Positions 1-7,941 of a stretch of DNA of 8,719 nt are shown here, piece after piece. The stretch's first letter is position 1; every line of letters starts with the position of its first letter. The notes under the pieces were generated by a model, which ran no database searches, had not been told where the DNA came from, and saw only the letters and a program-made list of their open reading frames with translations. A program made the position numbers and the translations under genes. This stretch comes from Bacteroidota bacterium (GTDB lineage Bacteria > Bacteroidota > Bacteroidia > Bacteroidales > UBA1402). Where the stretch lies: contig JAUZOU010000111.1 of the NCBI GenBank assembly GCA_030706285.1, forward strand, positions 1 through 8,719, given 5' to 3'.

Positions 1-870
1 ATCCTATATGCAGAAGGTTGCCGGAAGTCCGGCGACGACCGGAGCGGATTCCAGGCTGCGATGGACGCTGCCCGCCAGGCGGACAAGATCGTAATGGTGA
101 TCGGCGAAGACTGCGATTGGACCGGTGAAGCCTCCAGCCGCACGAACATCAATGTTCCGGGTGTGCAAACAGCCCTGCTGGAGCAGCTCCGTACCTTGAA
201 CAAACCGATTGTCGTCGTCCTGATGAACGGACGTCCACTCGAACTCACCAAAGAAGACAAACTGGCCGATGCCATCCTGGAAGCCTGGTATCCCGGGACT
301 ATGGGTGGAAAAGCCATCACCCACGTGCTTTTTGGCGAATACAATCCTTCCGGCAAACTGACGATGACATTTCCACGTTCCATCGGCCAGGTGCCCATCT
401 TCTATTATGAAAAGAATACCGGCCGGCCCATTTATCTGCCCAGTGACAAATACAAATCAAAATACATCGATTGTCCCAACGATCCGCTCTATCCGTTCGG
501 ATTCGGGCTCAGCTATACCACTTTCAGCTATTCCGGCATTCAGCTATCATCCGCGAAACTGACGGAAAAAGGCACGCTGAAAGCTTCGGTCACCGTAACC
601 AACACCGGCAACAAAGACGGCGAAGAAGTGGTGCAATGTTACATCCGTGACCTGGTTGGCAGTGTCACCCGGCCTGTAAAACAGCTGAAAGGCTTTGAGA
701 AAATCTTCCTGAAAGCCGGCGAAAGCAAAACAATCACCTTCACCATCACACCCGGTATGCTGGCTTTTCATCGATTGGATATGACCTACGGCACAGAACC
801 CGGAGACTTCAACCTGTTTATCGGTGGAAACTCCCGTGATTTGAAGATGACAACCTTTAGTCTGAACTAA
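1..870 (+). CDS. bglX: GH3 beta-glucosidase, C-terminal part (5' end outside window)
   Basis: The reading frame is open from base 1 to the TAA at 868-870, giving 289 residues; the upstream catalytic (beta/alpha)8 barrel with the Asp nucleophile lies outside the window, so the ATG at 61 is internal and not the start. The fragment holds the GH3 C-terminal alpha/beta domain (about residues 1-175). It has the GEASSR motif at 42-47, whose Glu43 sits where BglX-type enzymes carry the acid/base region, then VLMNGRPL (73-80), FGEYNPSGKL (111-120) and YPFGFGLSYT (164-173). An Fn3-like domain follows (about 192-289) with the RPVKQLKGFEK signature. The order and motifs closely resemble E. coli BglX. GH3 enzymes remove glucose from the non-reducing end of oligosaccharides. 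Next to two GH144 genes the likely substrate is sophorose and longer beta-1,2-gluco-oligosaccharides, as known for B. thetaiotaomicron BT_3567; that specificity is inferred. The signal peptide is not visible, so location (probably periplasm) is open. It is followed after 1 nt by the first GH144 gene, suggesting co-translation. Confidence 0.95.
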   Translation: MLYAEGCRKSGDDRSGFQAAMDAARQADKIVMVIGEDCDWTGEASSRTNINVPGVQTALLEQLRTLNKPIVVVLMNGRPLELTKEDKLADAILEAWYPGTMGGKAITHVLFGEYNPSGKLTMTFPRSIGQVPIFYYEKNTGRPIYLPSDKYKSKYIDCPNDPLYPFGFGLSYTTFSYSGIQLSSAKLTEKGTLKASVTVTNTGNKDGEEVVQCYIRDLVGSVTRPVKQLKGFEKIFLKAGESKTITFTITPGMLAFHRLDMTYGTEPGDFNLFIGGNSRDLKMTTFSLN

Positions 871-871
871 C

Positions 872-2452
872 ATGACATTGAAATCGTACATACTGCTTTG
901 TTCATTGGCATTGTCCCTAGCTTGTTCAGCCAGGGAACCTGCCCAGTCTATTCCGGCTGGCCTGAAAGCTCAGTCTTATCCGGCGCATGTCGAACTGACC
1001 TGGGACAATCAGCCGGGATTCATCTATGAAATTTACCGCTCGAACAATAACGGTAAAAGCTTTACCAGACAAGGTGAGACATGTACCGGCTATTTTCTGG
1101 ATTTTTTCGGCAAACCGGTAACGAAAGACCGGCCCTGTTTGTACCGCCTCATTCCGAAAGGACTTTCCGTAAACAATTCCCAGGCAAAGGCCCACGAAAT
1201 TCAGGTCATCCTTCATCCTGCAACCGATGAAGCCCTGCTCGACATGACTCAGCGCTATACCACCCGCTATTTCTACGAATTTGCCCAGCCACAGACAGGC
1301 ATGGCTCGCGAACGCAGCAACGATCCACACGGAGACATCGTCACAACCGGCGGAACAGGTTTCGGAATTATGGCCCTGATAGCCGGAGCAGAAAGAAATT
1401 ATGTAACCAGGCCGGAAACCGACCGGCAGCTGGAAAAAATGATCAGCTTCCTTGAAAAAGCCGAACGTTTCCATGGAGCCTGGGCTCACTGGTACGATGC
1501 CGGTACAGGCAAGCCCTTCAGCTTCAGCCAGTATGATGACGGCGGCGATCTTGTCGAAACGGCCTTTCTCATGCAAGGGTTACTGACAGCAAGAGCCTGG
1601 CTCGGCAACGGTTCCACCGGCGAGCAGAAGCTGGCCGGCCGGATCACCCATCTTTGGGAAACCGTCGAATGGAACTGGTACACCAACGGAAAAGATACCC
1701 TATACTGGCACTGGTCAAAAAATTACGGCTGGAAAATGGACCATCCGATCACAGGATTTGACGAAACACTCATCACCTACGTGCTGGCAGCTTCCTCACC
1801 CACCTATCCCATCGAACAATCCGTCTACGACAAGTGTTATACCAATTCCGGTTATTATTTGAACGGAAAAAGTTATTATGGAATTAAACTGGACCTGGGA
1901 ATGGCTTACGGCGGTCCGCTCTTTTTTACCCATTATTCGTTTTTGGGACTAAATCCGAACGGGTTGACCGACAAGTACACCAACTATTTCGAACGGAACA
2001 GGGCACAGGTCCTCATTCATCAGGCCTATGCCATTGACAATCCCGGAAAACAGGTTGGTTACGGTGCCGATTGCTGGGGTTTCACGTCCTCCGACGATCC
2101 GTTGACCGGTTACAGTTCACACCATCCGGGCACCAATGACGAAAACGGGACCATTGCCCCCACGGCCGCCCTGTCTTCCATCGTCTATACACCGGAAGGC
2201 TCGATGAAGGCGTTACGGCATTTTTACCTGGATATGGGGAACCGGTTGTTTGGAAAATACGGCTTTTACGATGCCTTCAATCAAGGCATGGCAGAAGGCC
2301 AACAGGTGGTACACAGTTATCTGGCCATCGACGAAGGCCCGATTGCGGTCATGATCGAAAATTACCGGAGCGGGTTGCTCTGGCGATTGTTCATGAGCAA
2401 TCAAGAAATTCATCAAGGATTACGTAAATTAGGATTTAGCATTCAACAGTAA
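872..2452 (+). CDS. GH144 beta-1,2-glucan hydrolase with Fn3-like N-terminal domain (first copy)
   Basis: A 526-residue exported enzyme. Residues 1-17 are a hydrophobic signal peptide ending in SLA before Cys18, an imperfect lipobox (Ser at -3), so lipidation is likely but not certain. Residues about 28-113 look like an Fn3/Ig-type beta domain (VELTWDNQPG, YEIYRSNNNGKSF). The GH144 domain fills about 118-520. Visible motifs are GMARERS (143-149), TTGGTGFGIMAL (158-169), HGAWAHW (201-207), DDGGDLVET (222-230), GFDETL (295-300) and AIDEGP (485-490). Asp222, Asp226, Glu229, Glu298 and Asp487 share the spacing of the acidic cleft residues I recall for CpSGL (135/139/142/211/400), so the active site appears intact. 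GH144 enzymes hydrolyse beta-1,2-glucan; the P. distasonis member BDI_3064, which has extra N-terminal domains, is exo-acting and releases sophorose from the non-reducing end. The N-terminal domain here makes that activity plausible, but endo action cannot be excluded. The start follows the GH3 stop by one base; no Shine-Dalgarno is seen. Automated annotation may call it 'glucoamylase', which would mislead on substrate. Confidence 0.93.
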   Translation: MTLKSYILLCSLALSLACSAREPAQSIPAGLKAQSYPAHVELTWDNQPGFIYEIYRSNNNGKSFTRQGETCTGYFLDFFGKPVTKDRPCLYRLIPKGLSVNNSQAKAHEIQVILHPATDEALLDMTQRYTTRYFYEFAQPQTGMARERSNDPHGDIVTTGGTGFGIMALIAGAERNYVTRPETDRQLEKMISFLEKAERFHGAWAHWYDAGTGKPFSFSQYDDGGDLVETAFLMQGLLTARAWLGNGSTGEQKLAGRITHLWETVEWNWYTNGKDTLYWHWSKNYGWKMDHPITGFDETLITYVLAASSPTYPIEQSVYDKCYTNSGYYLNGKSYYGIKLDLGMAYGGPLFFTHYSFLGLNPNGLTDKYTNYFERNRAQVLIHQAYAIDNPGKQVGYGADCWGFTSSDDPLTGYSSHHPGTNDENGTIAPTAALSSIVYTPEGSMKALRHFYLDMGNRLFGKYGFYDAFNQGMAEGQQVVHSYLAIDEGPIAVMIENYRSGLLWRLFMSNQEIHQGLRKLGFSIQQ

Positions 2453-2464
2453 AAACCGATTGAT

Positions 2465-5464
2465 ATGAAAAGACTGCGACTTTTTCTGGTATTGGTTTTG
2501 TGCTCATCAGCCAGTGCACTTTTTGCCCAAAACATAAAAATTGAAGGGGCTGTCATCGATCAAGAGACCAAAGAGCCACTGATCGGGGCCACCCTGCATG
2601 TAAAAGGGACAAATAAAGGAACCGTCACGGATGTGGATGGCAAATTTTCCCTATCCGTCACACAAGGGTCTACCCTGAACATCACCTACCTGGGTTATAC
2701 AGCCCAGGAACTCGTTGCCAGCAAGGAAGGCACATTACGCATTGCCCTCGTCCCCAGCAACCGTTTCCTTCAGGAAGCCATTGTAGTCGGTTATGGTACG
2801 CAAAAAGCAAAAGACATGACCGCTCCTATCTCCAATGTCAAAGGGGCCGATCTGAACAAACAAATCACAGCCAACCCGATGTCTGCTCTGCAAGGAAAAA
2901 TGCCTGGCGTTCAGATCATCAACAGCGGTGCTCCCGGAGCCGGCCCATCTGTCAAGATCCGCGGACTGGGTTCCATCGGTGACTACGCCAATCCGCTTTA
3001 CGTGGTAGATGGCGTGTTTGTCGACAACATCGACTTTCTGAGTAGCAGCGATATTGAAGAACTGACCGTACTGAAAGATGCCTCAGCCGCCGCTATTTAC
3101 GGTGTACGTGCAGCCAACGGCGTCATCCTGATCACCACCAAAAAAGGTAAAACCGACGCTAAAACCATTACCTACGACGGTTATGCCGGTGTGCAGGTTC
3201 CGACCAACGTGATGAAACTGGCCAACACCGCTCAATATGTCGAACTGTTGAACGAAGCGAATGCCAATGTCTCAGGCTATATAGCCAAGGATGCCGCCAA
3301 TTACCCGGCAAGCACCGACTGGTACGGCGAACTGTTGAGAAATGCACTCATGCACAGCCATTCCATCGACATCTCCGGCGCCAACGACCAGACCAACTAT
3401 TCGGCCGGTGTCAATTACTTCTATCAGGATGGCATCATGGATGCGGAAAACAATTATGAACGGCTGAACTTCCGCGGCCGTCTCGACCAGAAAGTGAACG
3501 ACCGGATCACGCTTGGATTCAACACTGTTATTTCCAATTACACGAAACACAATGCCGACAATGACGCTTTTTTCCAGGCCTTTGTCAATCCGCCTGTTTA
3601 CGGTGTCTATGATAAGACGAACACAGCCGCCTACCCCGTTAAATTCGGTTCGGCTCAATCCTATGGTTTCGGTAACCAATACGGCAATCCGGTGGCCAGG
3701 GCTTATTACAACAACAACCAGGAAAAAGGGCTGAACATGGTCTTTTCGACCTCGGCTGAATTTAACCTGATTCCCAGCAAACTGAAATTCAAAACGTCCT
3801 ACAACATGAACGTTGACTTTTGGAGAACCAGAGACTACGAACCGGAATATTCCGTCGGAGGGTCACAGGGACTGCTGAAATCGACATTGAGCAAGACATT
3901 CGGTATCACCAGCAAACACATCGTCGATAATTTGCTGACCTATGCCGATAACAAAAACGGACTCAGTTACAACCTCATGCTGGGACAATCCACCCGGATG
4001 GAGAGACAATCGACACTGACAGGAACAGCGCTGGACGTCCCGGGTTTCGATGAACAATCCATTTACCTGGCCACAGGCTCCACCCAAAACCGGTATGCGA
4101 CAGACGGAGGTTATTCCTACAACGGCCTGTCGTTCTTCACCCGCGGATCATTCAACAAAGATGAAAAATACCTGGCCACGTTCACGTTCCGGGCCGATGC
4201 CAGTTCAAAATACCAGCAGAAATGGGGCTTCTTCCCTTCCGTCGGACTGGGCTGGATCCTTTCAGGAGAAGATTTTATGAGCAACCAGGACAAATTCCAG
4301 TACCTGAAACTCAGAGCCAGCTGGGGTATGCTTGGCAACGACAACATTCCGGCCAATTCTTCGGTTACCCTGGGAAGTACCGGCGCTGCCAGTTCCGCCA
4401 TATTCGGCGACAAACTGGTCGATGGCATCGGAGCACAGACCGTCCTTCAGAATTATCTGAAATGGGAAGTCGTCAATGAACTGAACCTGGGAGCCGACTT
4501 CACCATGCTGGACAACCAGTTGAAAGGAGAACTCGACCTTTATGACCGCATCACCGACAACGTCGTCTTTTATGTGCCCATTTCTGCCGGAGGCGGCACC
4601 AGCTATCTGCTGAGCAACAACGGAACAGTCCAGAACATGGGCGTTGAATTAAACCTGAACTGGACCAAAAAATTGACGGAAGACCTCTCCTACAATCTTG
4701 GCTTCAATGCCACCACCATCAGAAACAGGGTGCTGAAACTTCAAGGCAGGGATTACATCCCGGGTGCTTTGATTCGCGGAAATTACACCACCAGGACCCA
4801 GGTGGGCTACCCGATAGGGACCTTCTGGGGCTATGAAACAGACGGAGTCTACTCCAGCGAATCGGAAGCACTGCGCGATCCGGTGAGCCAGGACATTAAA
4901 GAGCCAGGTTACTTTAAATACAAAGACCAGAATGGTGACAACGTCATCAACGATAAGGACAAGGTGTCATTAGGCAGTCCGATTCCCTGGCTGATGCTTG
5001 GGTTCGATGCCGGAACATCCTATAAAAAGTGGGATGCCAGCGTGACCATCCAGGGTCAGTTCGGCAACAAAGTACTCAACGCCAAACGGATGAACCGGGA
5101 TGTTTTCACAGACGGGAATTACGACCTCGACTTCTATAAAAACTGCTGGCGTTCAGACAAAAAGTCAAGCACATACCCGTCGGCTGAAGCCTACAACAGC
5201 TCCTACACCCAGCAGGCCAATGATTTTTTTGTCGAAGATGCCTCCTATATCCGGATACAAAATATCCAGGCCGGTTATACCTTTGACAAGATTAAGAACC
5301 TCCGTAGCCTGAGAGTCTACCTTTCCGCACAACGTCCGTTTACCTTTTTCACGTACAACGGTTTTACGCCCGAAGTGAGCGGAACCCCTACCGAAAACGG
5401 TATCGATACCTCTACCTACCCTATGCAGGCGGTTTACACCATTGGTTTAAAACTGACACTTTAA
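2465..5464 (+). CDS. SusC/RagA-family TonB-dependent outer-membrane glycan transporter
   Basis: A 999-residue outer-membrane importer of the SusC family, a normal length. Residues 1-21 are a signal peptide with probable cleavage after LFA. Residues about 24-96 form the CarboxypepD_reg-like beta-sandwich (EGAVIDQETKEPLIGATL, GTVTDVDGKFS). A TonB-box-like stretch with EAIVVGYGTQK lies at 104-114. The plug domain spans about 115-228, with VKIRGLGS, YVVDGVFVD and the canonical ASAAAIYGVRAANGVILIT stretch. The remainder is the 22-strand barrel, ending in a beta-strand, YTIGLKLTL. A dockerin/EF-hand-like acidic loop (DQNGDNVINDKD, residues 821-832) is present, as in many SusC proteins. With the SusD protein encoded 12 nt downstream it should form the 'pedal-bin' complex that pulls oligosaccharides into the periplasm using TonB energy. 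The cargo is inferred to be beta-1,2-gluco-oligosaccharides from the neighbouring GH144 and GH3 genes. The gene lies 12 nt after the first GH144 gene, so it probably shares its transcript; no promoter was recognised in that gap. Confidence 0.98.
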   Translation: MKRLRLFLVLVLCSSASALFAQNIKIEGAVIDQETKEPLIGATLHVKGTNKGTVTDVDGKFSLSVTQGSTLNITYLGYTAQELVASKEGTLRIALVPSNRFLQEAIVVGYGTQKAKDMTAPISNVKGADLNKQITANPMSALQGKMPGVQIINSGAPGAGPSVKIRGLGSIGDYANPLYVVDGVFVDNIDFLSSSDIEELTVLKDASAAAIYGVRAANGVILITTKKGKTDAKTITYDGYAGVQVPTNVMKLANTAQYVELLNEANANVSGYIAKDAANYPASTDWYGELLRNALMHSHSIDISGANDQTNYSAGVNYFYQDGIMDAENNYERLNFRGRLDQKVNDRITLGFNTVISNYTKHNADNDAFFQAFVNPPVYGVYDKTNTAAYPVKFGSAQSYGFGNQYGNPVARAYYNNNQEKGLNMVFSTSAEFNLIPSKLKFKTSYNMNVDFWRTRDYEPEYSVGGSQGLLKSTLSKTFGITSKHIVDNLLTYADNKNGLSYNLMLGQSTRMERQSTLTGTALDVPGFDEQSIYLATGSTQNRYATDGGYSYNGLSFFTRGSFNKDEKYLATFTFRADASSKYQQKWGFFPSVGLGWILSGEDFMSNQDKFQYLKLRASWGMLGNDNIPANSSVTLGSTGAASSAIFGDKLVDGIGAQTVLQNYLKWEVVNELNLGADFTMLDNQLKGELDLYDRITDNVVFYVPISAGGGTSYLLSNNGTVQNMGVELNLNWTKKLTEDLSYNLGFNATTIRNRVLKLQGRDYIPGALIRGNYTTRTQVGYPIGTFWGYETDGVYSSESEALRDPVSQDIKEPGYFKYKDQNGDNVINDKDKVSLGSPIPWLMLGFDAGTSYKKWDASVTIQGQFGNKVLNAKRMNRDVFTDGNYDLDFYKNCWRSDKKSSTYPSAEAYNSSYTQQANDFFVEDASYIRIQNIQAGYTFDKIKNLRSLRVYLSAQRPFTFFTYNGFTPEVSGTPTENGIDTSTYPMQAVYTIGLKLTL

Positions 5465-5476
5465 ACGATTCGAACG

Positions 5477-6961
5477 ATGAAAACAAATAGATTCTATTTA
5501 CTCATCAGCTTGTTGCTGCTCACCGGCTGTACCGATTTTCTGGACATCCGCACGGAAGCAACCATCCCGTCCAGCGGGCTGGATCATACGAAAGCCGACA
5601 ACATCTACCTGCCAATCAGCGCCGCCTATGCCTCTCTGAGAAGCGGAGACGTTCACGCGTTTGCCTACATCGGCGCCTTCGAAATCACCTCCGATAACGC
5701 AGACAAAGGCAGCACCCCTTCCGACAACCCTGAAATGCGGCAGCTGGACGAGTTTACGTACACATCGAGCAACAGCCTCATCAATACCCTGTGGACCGGC
5801 AATTTCAATGTCGTCAGCGCTGCCAACAATGCCATTCATGAAATGTCGCTCTTTGAAGCAGCGCTGCCAAACGAAAGCAATAAAGCCTATGCCAGACAAT
5901 GCGCCGGTGAAGCGAAAGTGATCCGTGCCTATGCCTATTTCAACCTGACCCGGCTGTTTGGAAAAGTGCCGCTCATCGACACCACCATGACTTCGGAGCA
6001 ACTGGCCGCCTTACCGCAAGCCACGACCGCCGACCTGTACAAATTCATCGAAAAAGACCTCCAGGAAGCCATCGCCGTCTTGCCGGCCTCCTATTCCAGC
6101 GAATGGGCCGGCAGAATCACCAAATACACCGCCATGGCCCTGAAAGCCAAAGTGCACCTGTACCAAAACGAATGGGATTCGGTCGCTGTCCTGACAGACA
6201 ACATCATGGCCTCTCATCAATTCGACCTGATGCCCGATTTCCGTTACGTTTTCTCCATCAACGGAGAAAACTGCAAAGAATCCCTGTTTGAAATTCAAAG
6301 CTCCACCCTGGGCAATGCTACCGGTGAAACGACGTATCTGGAATATGCCTATGTTCAGGGGCCACGCGGCAATACACCTTCCAATATGCAAGGCTGGGGT
6401 TTCTGTACGCCAAGTGACAACCTCATTCAATTTCTGACCGGCAGGGGTGATTCCATCCGGGCAGCCACCACCTTGCTGTACAGAGGCACCAAGACGCCTG
6501 AAGGAGACAGCATCAAAACCGGCTGCTCCAATCCCGTCTACAACGGCAAAGTTTATACCCCTTCAGCCTATAACCTGTGGAACTTCAATGGATACGGTTT
6601 CGACCATAACGTCCGCATTCTCCGCTATTCGGAAGTCTTGCTGATGTATGCCGAAGCCTGGGCCCATGGAGCCACGTCCCATACGGCCAGTGGATATACC
6701 GGGCTGTCGGCACTGAACAAAGTCCGGGTACGGGCCGGATTAAAGCCTCTGGAAGATCTCACTTTCCAGGCAATCTGGGATGAACGCCGCGCCGAACTGG
6801 CCATGGAAGAAGACCGGTTTTTCGATCTGGTCCGCACCGGGCAAGCCTCAACCGTTTTATCCAGTCTGGGCTTCACCGCTTCCAAAAATGAAGTGTTCCC
6901 GATCCCGGCAGCCCAACGACAACTAAACACCCATTTGGTTCAAAATCCAAATTACAATTAA
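5477..6961 (+). CDS. SusD/RagB-family surface glycan-binding lipoprotein
   Basis: A 494-residue SusD-like protein, a typical family length. The signal peptide ends in a good lipobox, LTG before Cys18, so it is a lipoprotein; SusD proteins sit on the cell surface as the lid over SusC. The N-terminal SusD-like domain with TPR helices covers about 20-230 (LWTGNFNVVSAANNAI at 105-120; EAKVIRAYAYFNLTRLFGKV at 145-164). The RagB/SusD C-terminal domain covers about 270-494, with ILRYSEVLLMYAEA (381-394), LNKVRVRAGL (413-422), WDERRAELAMEEDRFFDLVR (434-453) and the terminal VFPIP...NPNY signature. Its role is to capture the glycan and deliver it to the partner SusC encoded 12 nt upstream. Trp307, Trp368 and Tyr373 lie in regions that could line the binding surface, but ligand contacts cannot be assigned from sequence. 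The ligand is inferred to be beta-1,2-glucan from context. The start ATG is the only one giving the lipoprotein signal. Confidence 0.97.
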   Translation: MKTNRFYLLISLLLLTGCTDFLDIRTEATIPSSGLDHTKADNIYLPISAAYASLRSGDVHAFAYIGAFEITSDNADKGSTPSDNPEMRQLDEFTYTSSNSLINTLWTGNFNVVSAANNAIHEMSLFEAALPNESNKAYARQCAGEAKVIRAYAYFNLTRLFGKVPLIDTTMTSEQLAALPQATTADLYKFIEKDLQEAIAVLPASYSSEWAGRITKYTAMALKAKVHLYQNEWDSVAVLTDNIMASHQFDLMPDFRYVFSINGENCKESLFEIQSSTLGNATGETTYLEYAYVQGPRGNTPSNMQGWGFCTPSDNLIQFLTGRGDSIRAATTLLYRGTKTPEGDSIKTGCSNPVYNGKVYTPSAYNLWNFNGYGFDHNVRILRYSEVLLMYAEAWAHGATSHTASGYTGLSALNKVRVRAGLKPLEDLTFQAIWDERRAELAMEEDRFFDLVRTGQASTVLSSLGFTASKNEVFPIPAAQRQLNTHLVQNPNYN

Positions 6962-6990
6962 TTATTTTCCAACCTAACGAATCTCTAATT

Positions 6991-7011
6991 CTTAAAACAC
7001 TGAAAAAAATG
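6991..7011 (+). promoter_or_regulatory. A-rich translation start region of the LamG lipoprotein gene
   Basis: The 47-nt gap after the SusD gene is AT-rich and ends in a run of seven A bases (7003-7009) leading into the ATG at 7009. No purine Shine-Dalgarno motif is present. In Bacteroidota, A-rich unstructured leaders commonly stand in for the Shine-Dalgarno, so this supports 7009 as the true start and suggests efficient initiation. The first 20 or so codons are also AT-rich (several TTA, TTG and AAA), unlike the rest of the cluster. The effect on expression is inferred. Confidence 0.4.
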
Positions 7012-7878
7012 AAAAAGACTGATTTATTTAAACTATTGACTTTAGGAGTGGCGTTAATGTCTGGTTTGGCACTGACATCTTGCAGCAAAGATGACAACAA
7101 CTCGGATAATAAGAAAGTCGATCCTTCCACCATCGCCTCTACCGATTTGGTCGCTTATTTTCCGTTCGACGGCAACGCCACCGAAAAAGTCGCCAGCCTG
7201 ACACCGGCTGTCCAACCGAATGTAACGTATGTAACCGGACGCCGCGGTAAAGCCTATCAAGGCGCTGACAATGCCTACCTGCGCTATACCCTGCCTGCCA
7301 ACAGCAAGCTGAAATCCCTGACATCGTTTTCTGTTGCCGTATGGTTTAAGTCGCCGCTCGTAACTGGTGATCCGGAACCCATCTTCTTCCAGATCGGCCG
7401 CTCGGACGATTTGTACTGGGGTAACCTGACCCTGGCCCTCAACCGCCTGGATGCAAACGCAGACTCTCTCCAGCTGAAAGCCTTCTTCTACAAAGACGGT
7501 GTATCATGGGCTCCACAACATGTTCCATTCTCATGCTCTTCATTCCGCATCAACACCTGGATGCACCTAATTTTCGAATACGATGCCACTACCTCCAAAT
7601 ACAAAATTTTCAAGGATGGTGTGCAAGTCGTAACAAGCAGCAGTGTTGAAGACCGTTATGCCAGCAGTGCTAACGATGCACTAGGTGCACTGAAATTCAT
7701 CAACGCAGATGTCATCAACATCGGTGCATGGCGTCCGAAAACCGAAGGCACGGCAACCGACAACTGGATGGGCTGGTTCAAAGGTAACCTGGATGAACTG
7801 CGCGTATATGACAAAGCGCTCACCGCAACTGAAGCTAAAGCATTATATGATGCCGAAGTTTCACAAATCGCTGAATGA
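7009..7878 (+). CDS. LamG (concanavalin A-like) domain lipoprotein, candidate surface glycan-binding protein
   Basis: A 289-residue protein with a clear lipoprotein signal: hydrophobic residues 6-22, lipobox LTS, then Cys25. The lipidated Cys is followed by SKDDNNSDN, an acidic patch like the lipoprotein export signals that send Bacteroidota lipoproteins to the outer face of the outer membrane. After a short linker, residues about 45-285 form a single LamG/laminin-G_3-type jelly roll. Motifs are LVAYFPFDGN (47-56), GRRGKAYQG (78-86), SFSVAVWFK (106-114), NTWMHLIFEYD (182-192), IFKDGVQV (200-207) and GNLDELRVYDKALTATE (259-275). No GH16-type ExDxE catalytic motif was seen, so binding rather than hydrolysis is likely. 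It lies 47 nt after the SusD gene, where SusE/SusF-like surface glycan-binding proteins usually sit, and is followed by a strong hairpin. The most likely role is binding beta-1,2-glucan at the surface; this is inferred from position and fold. LamG_3 domains are also found in proteins binding other ligands, so the ligand is uncertain. Confidence 0.92.
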   Translation: MKKTDLFKLLTLGVALMSGLALTSCSKDDNNSDNKKVDPSTIASTDLVAYFPFDGNATEKVASLTPAVQPNVTYVTGRRGKAYQGADNAYLRYTLPANSKLKSLTSFSVAVWFKSPLVTGDPEPIFFQIGRSDDLYWGNLTLALNRLDANADSLQLKAFFYKDGVSWAPQHVPFSCSSFRINTWMHLIFEYDATTSKYKIFKDGVQVVTSSSVEDRYASSANDALGALKFINADVINIGAWRPKTEGTATDNWMGWFKGNLDELRVYDKALTATEAKALYDAEVSQIAE

Positions 7879-7897
7879 TACAATTAGGTTAACCACC

Positions 7898-7930
7898 ATC
7901 AGGGCCGGTCTTCAGACCGGCCCTGATTTT
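7898..7930 (+). terminator. Hairpin with short T tract between the LamG and second GH144 genes
   Basis: A perfect 13-bp inverted repeat, ATCAGGGCCGGTC at 7898-7910 and its reverse complement at 7915-7927, is closed by the 4-nt loop TTCA. Four T bases (7927-7930, the first in the stem) follow. The GC-rich stem starts 20 nt after the LamG stop codon. It has the form of a Rho-independent terminator, but the T tract is short, and a same-strand gene of the same pathway starts only 12 nt after it. It may be a partial terminator or a 3'-end stabiliser for the upstream transcript rather than a complete stop. The left flank has few A bases, so there is no evidence for it acting in both directions. Confidence 0.7.
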
Positions 7931-7941
7931 AACTGATTGGC

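Noticed and set aside
61..870. ATG at 61 as the start of a separate 269-residue protein
   Set aside because: The frame is open and GH3-like from base 1, and the protein would lack its catalytic barrel; this is an internal Met of a gene cut by the window edge.
926..1576. 216-residue open frame on the minus strand
   Set aside because: It lies wholly inside the first GH144 gene, which has clear motifs throughout; the antisense frame has no recognisable domain or start context.
5498..6001. 167-residue open frame on the minus strand
   Set aside because: It is antisense to the SusD N-terminal domain, Gly/Val-rich in the manner of antisense translations, and has no family features.
6962..7008. Possible Bacteroides promoter (-7 TAnnTTTG type) ahead of the LamG gene
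   Set aside because: The closest match, TAATTCTT, misses key positions of the TTTG core and no convincing -33 TTTG is at the right spacing.
2453..7941. GATT tetramer shortly upstream of the SusC, SusD and second GH144 start codons (2458, 5467, 7935)
   Set aside because: The spacing to the ATG varies (3, 6 and 3 nt), it is absent before the LamG gene and the first GH144, and a 4-mer is expected by chance at this rate.
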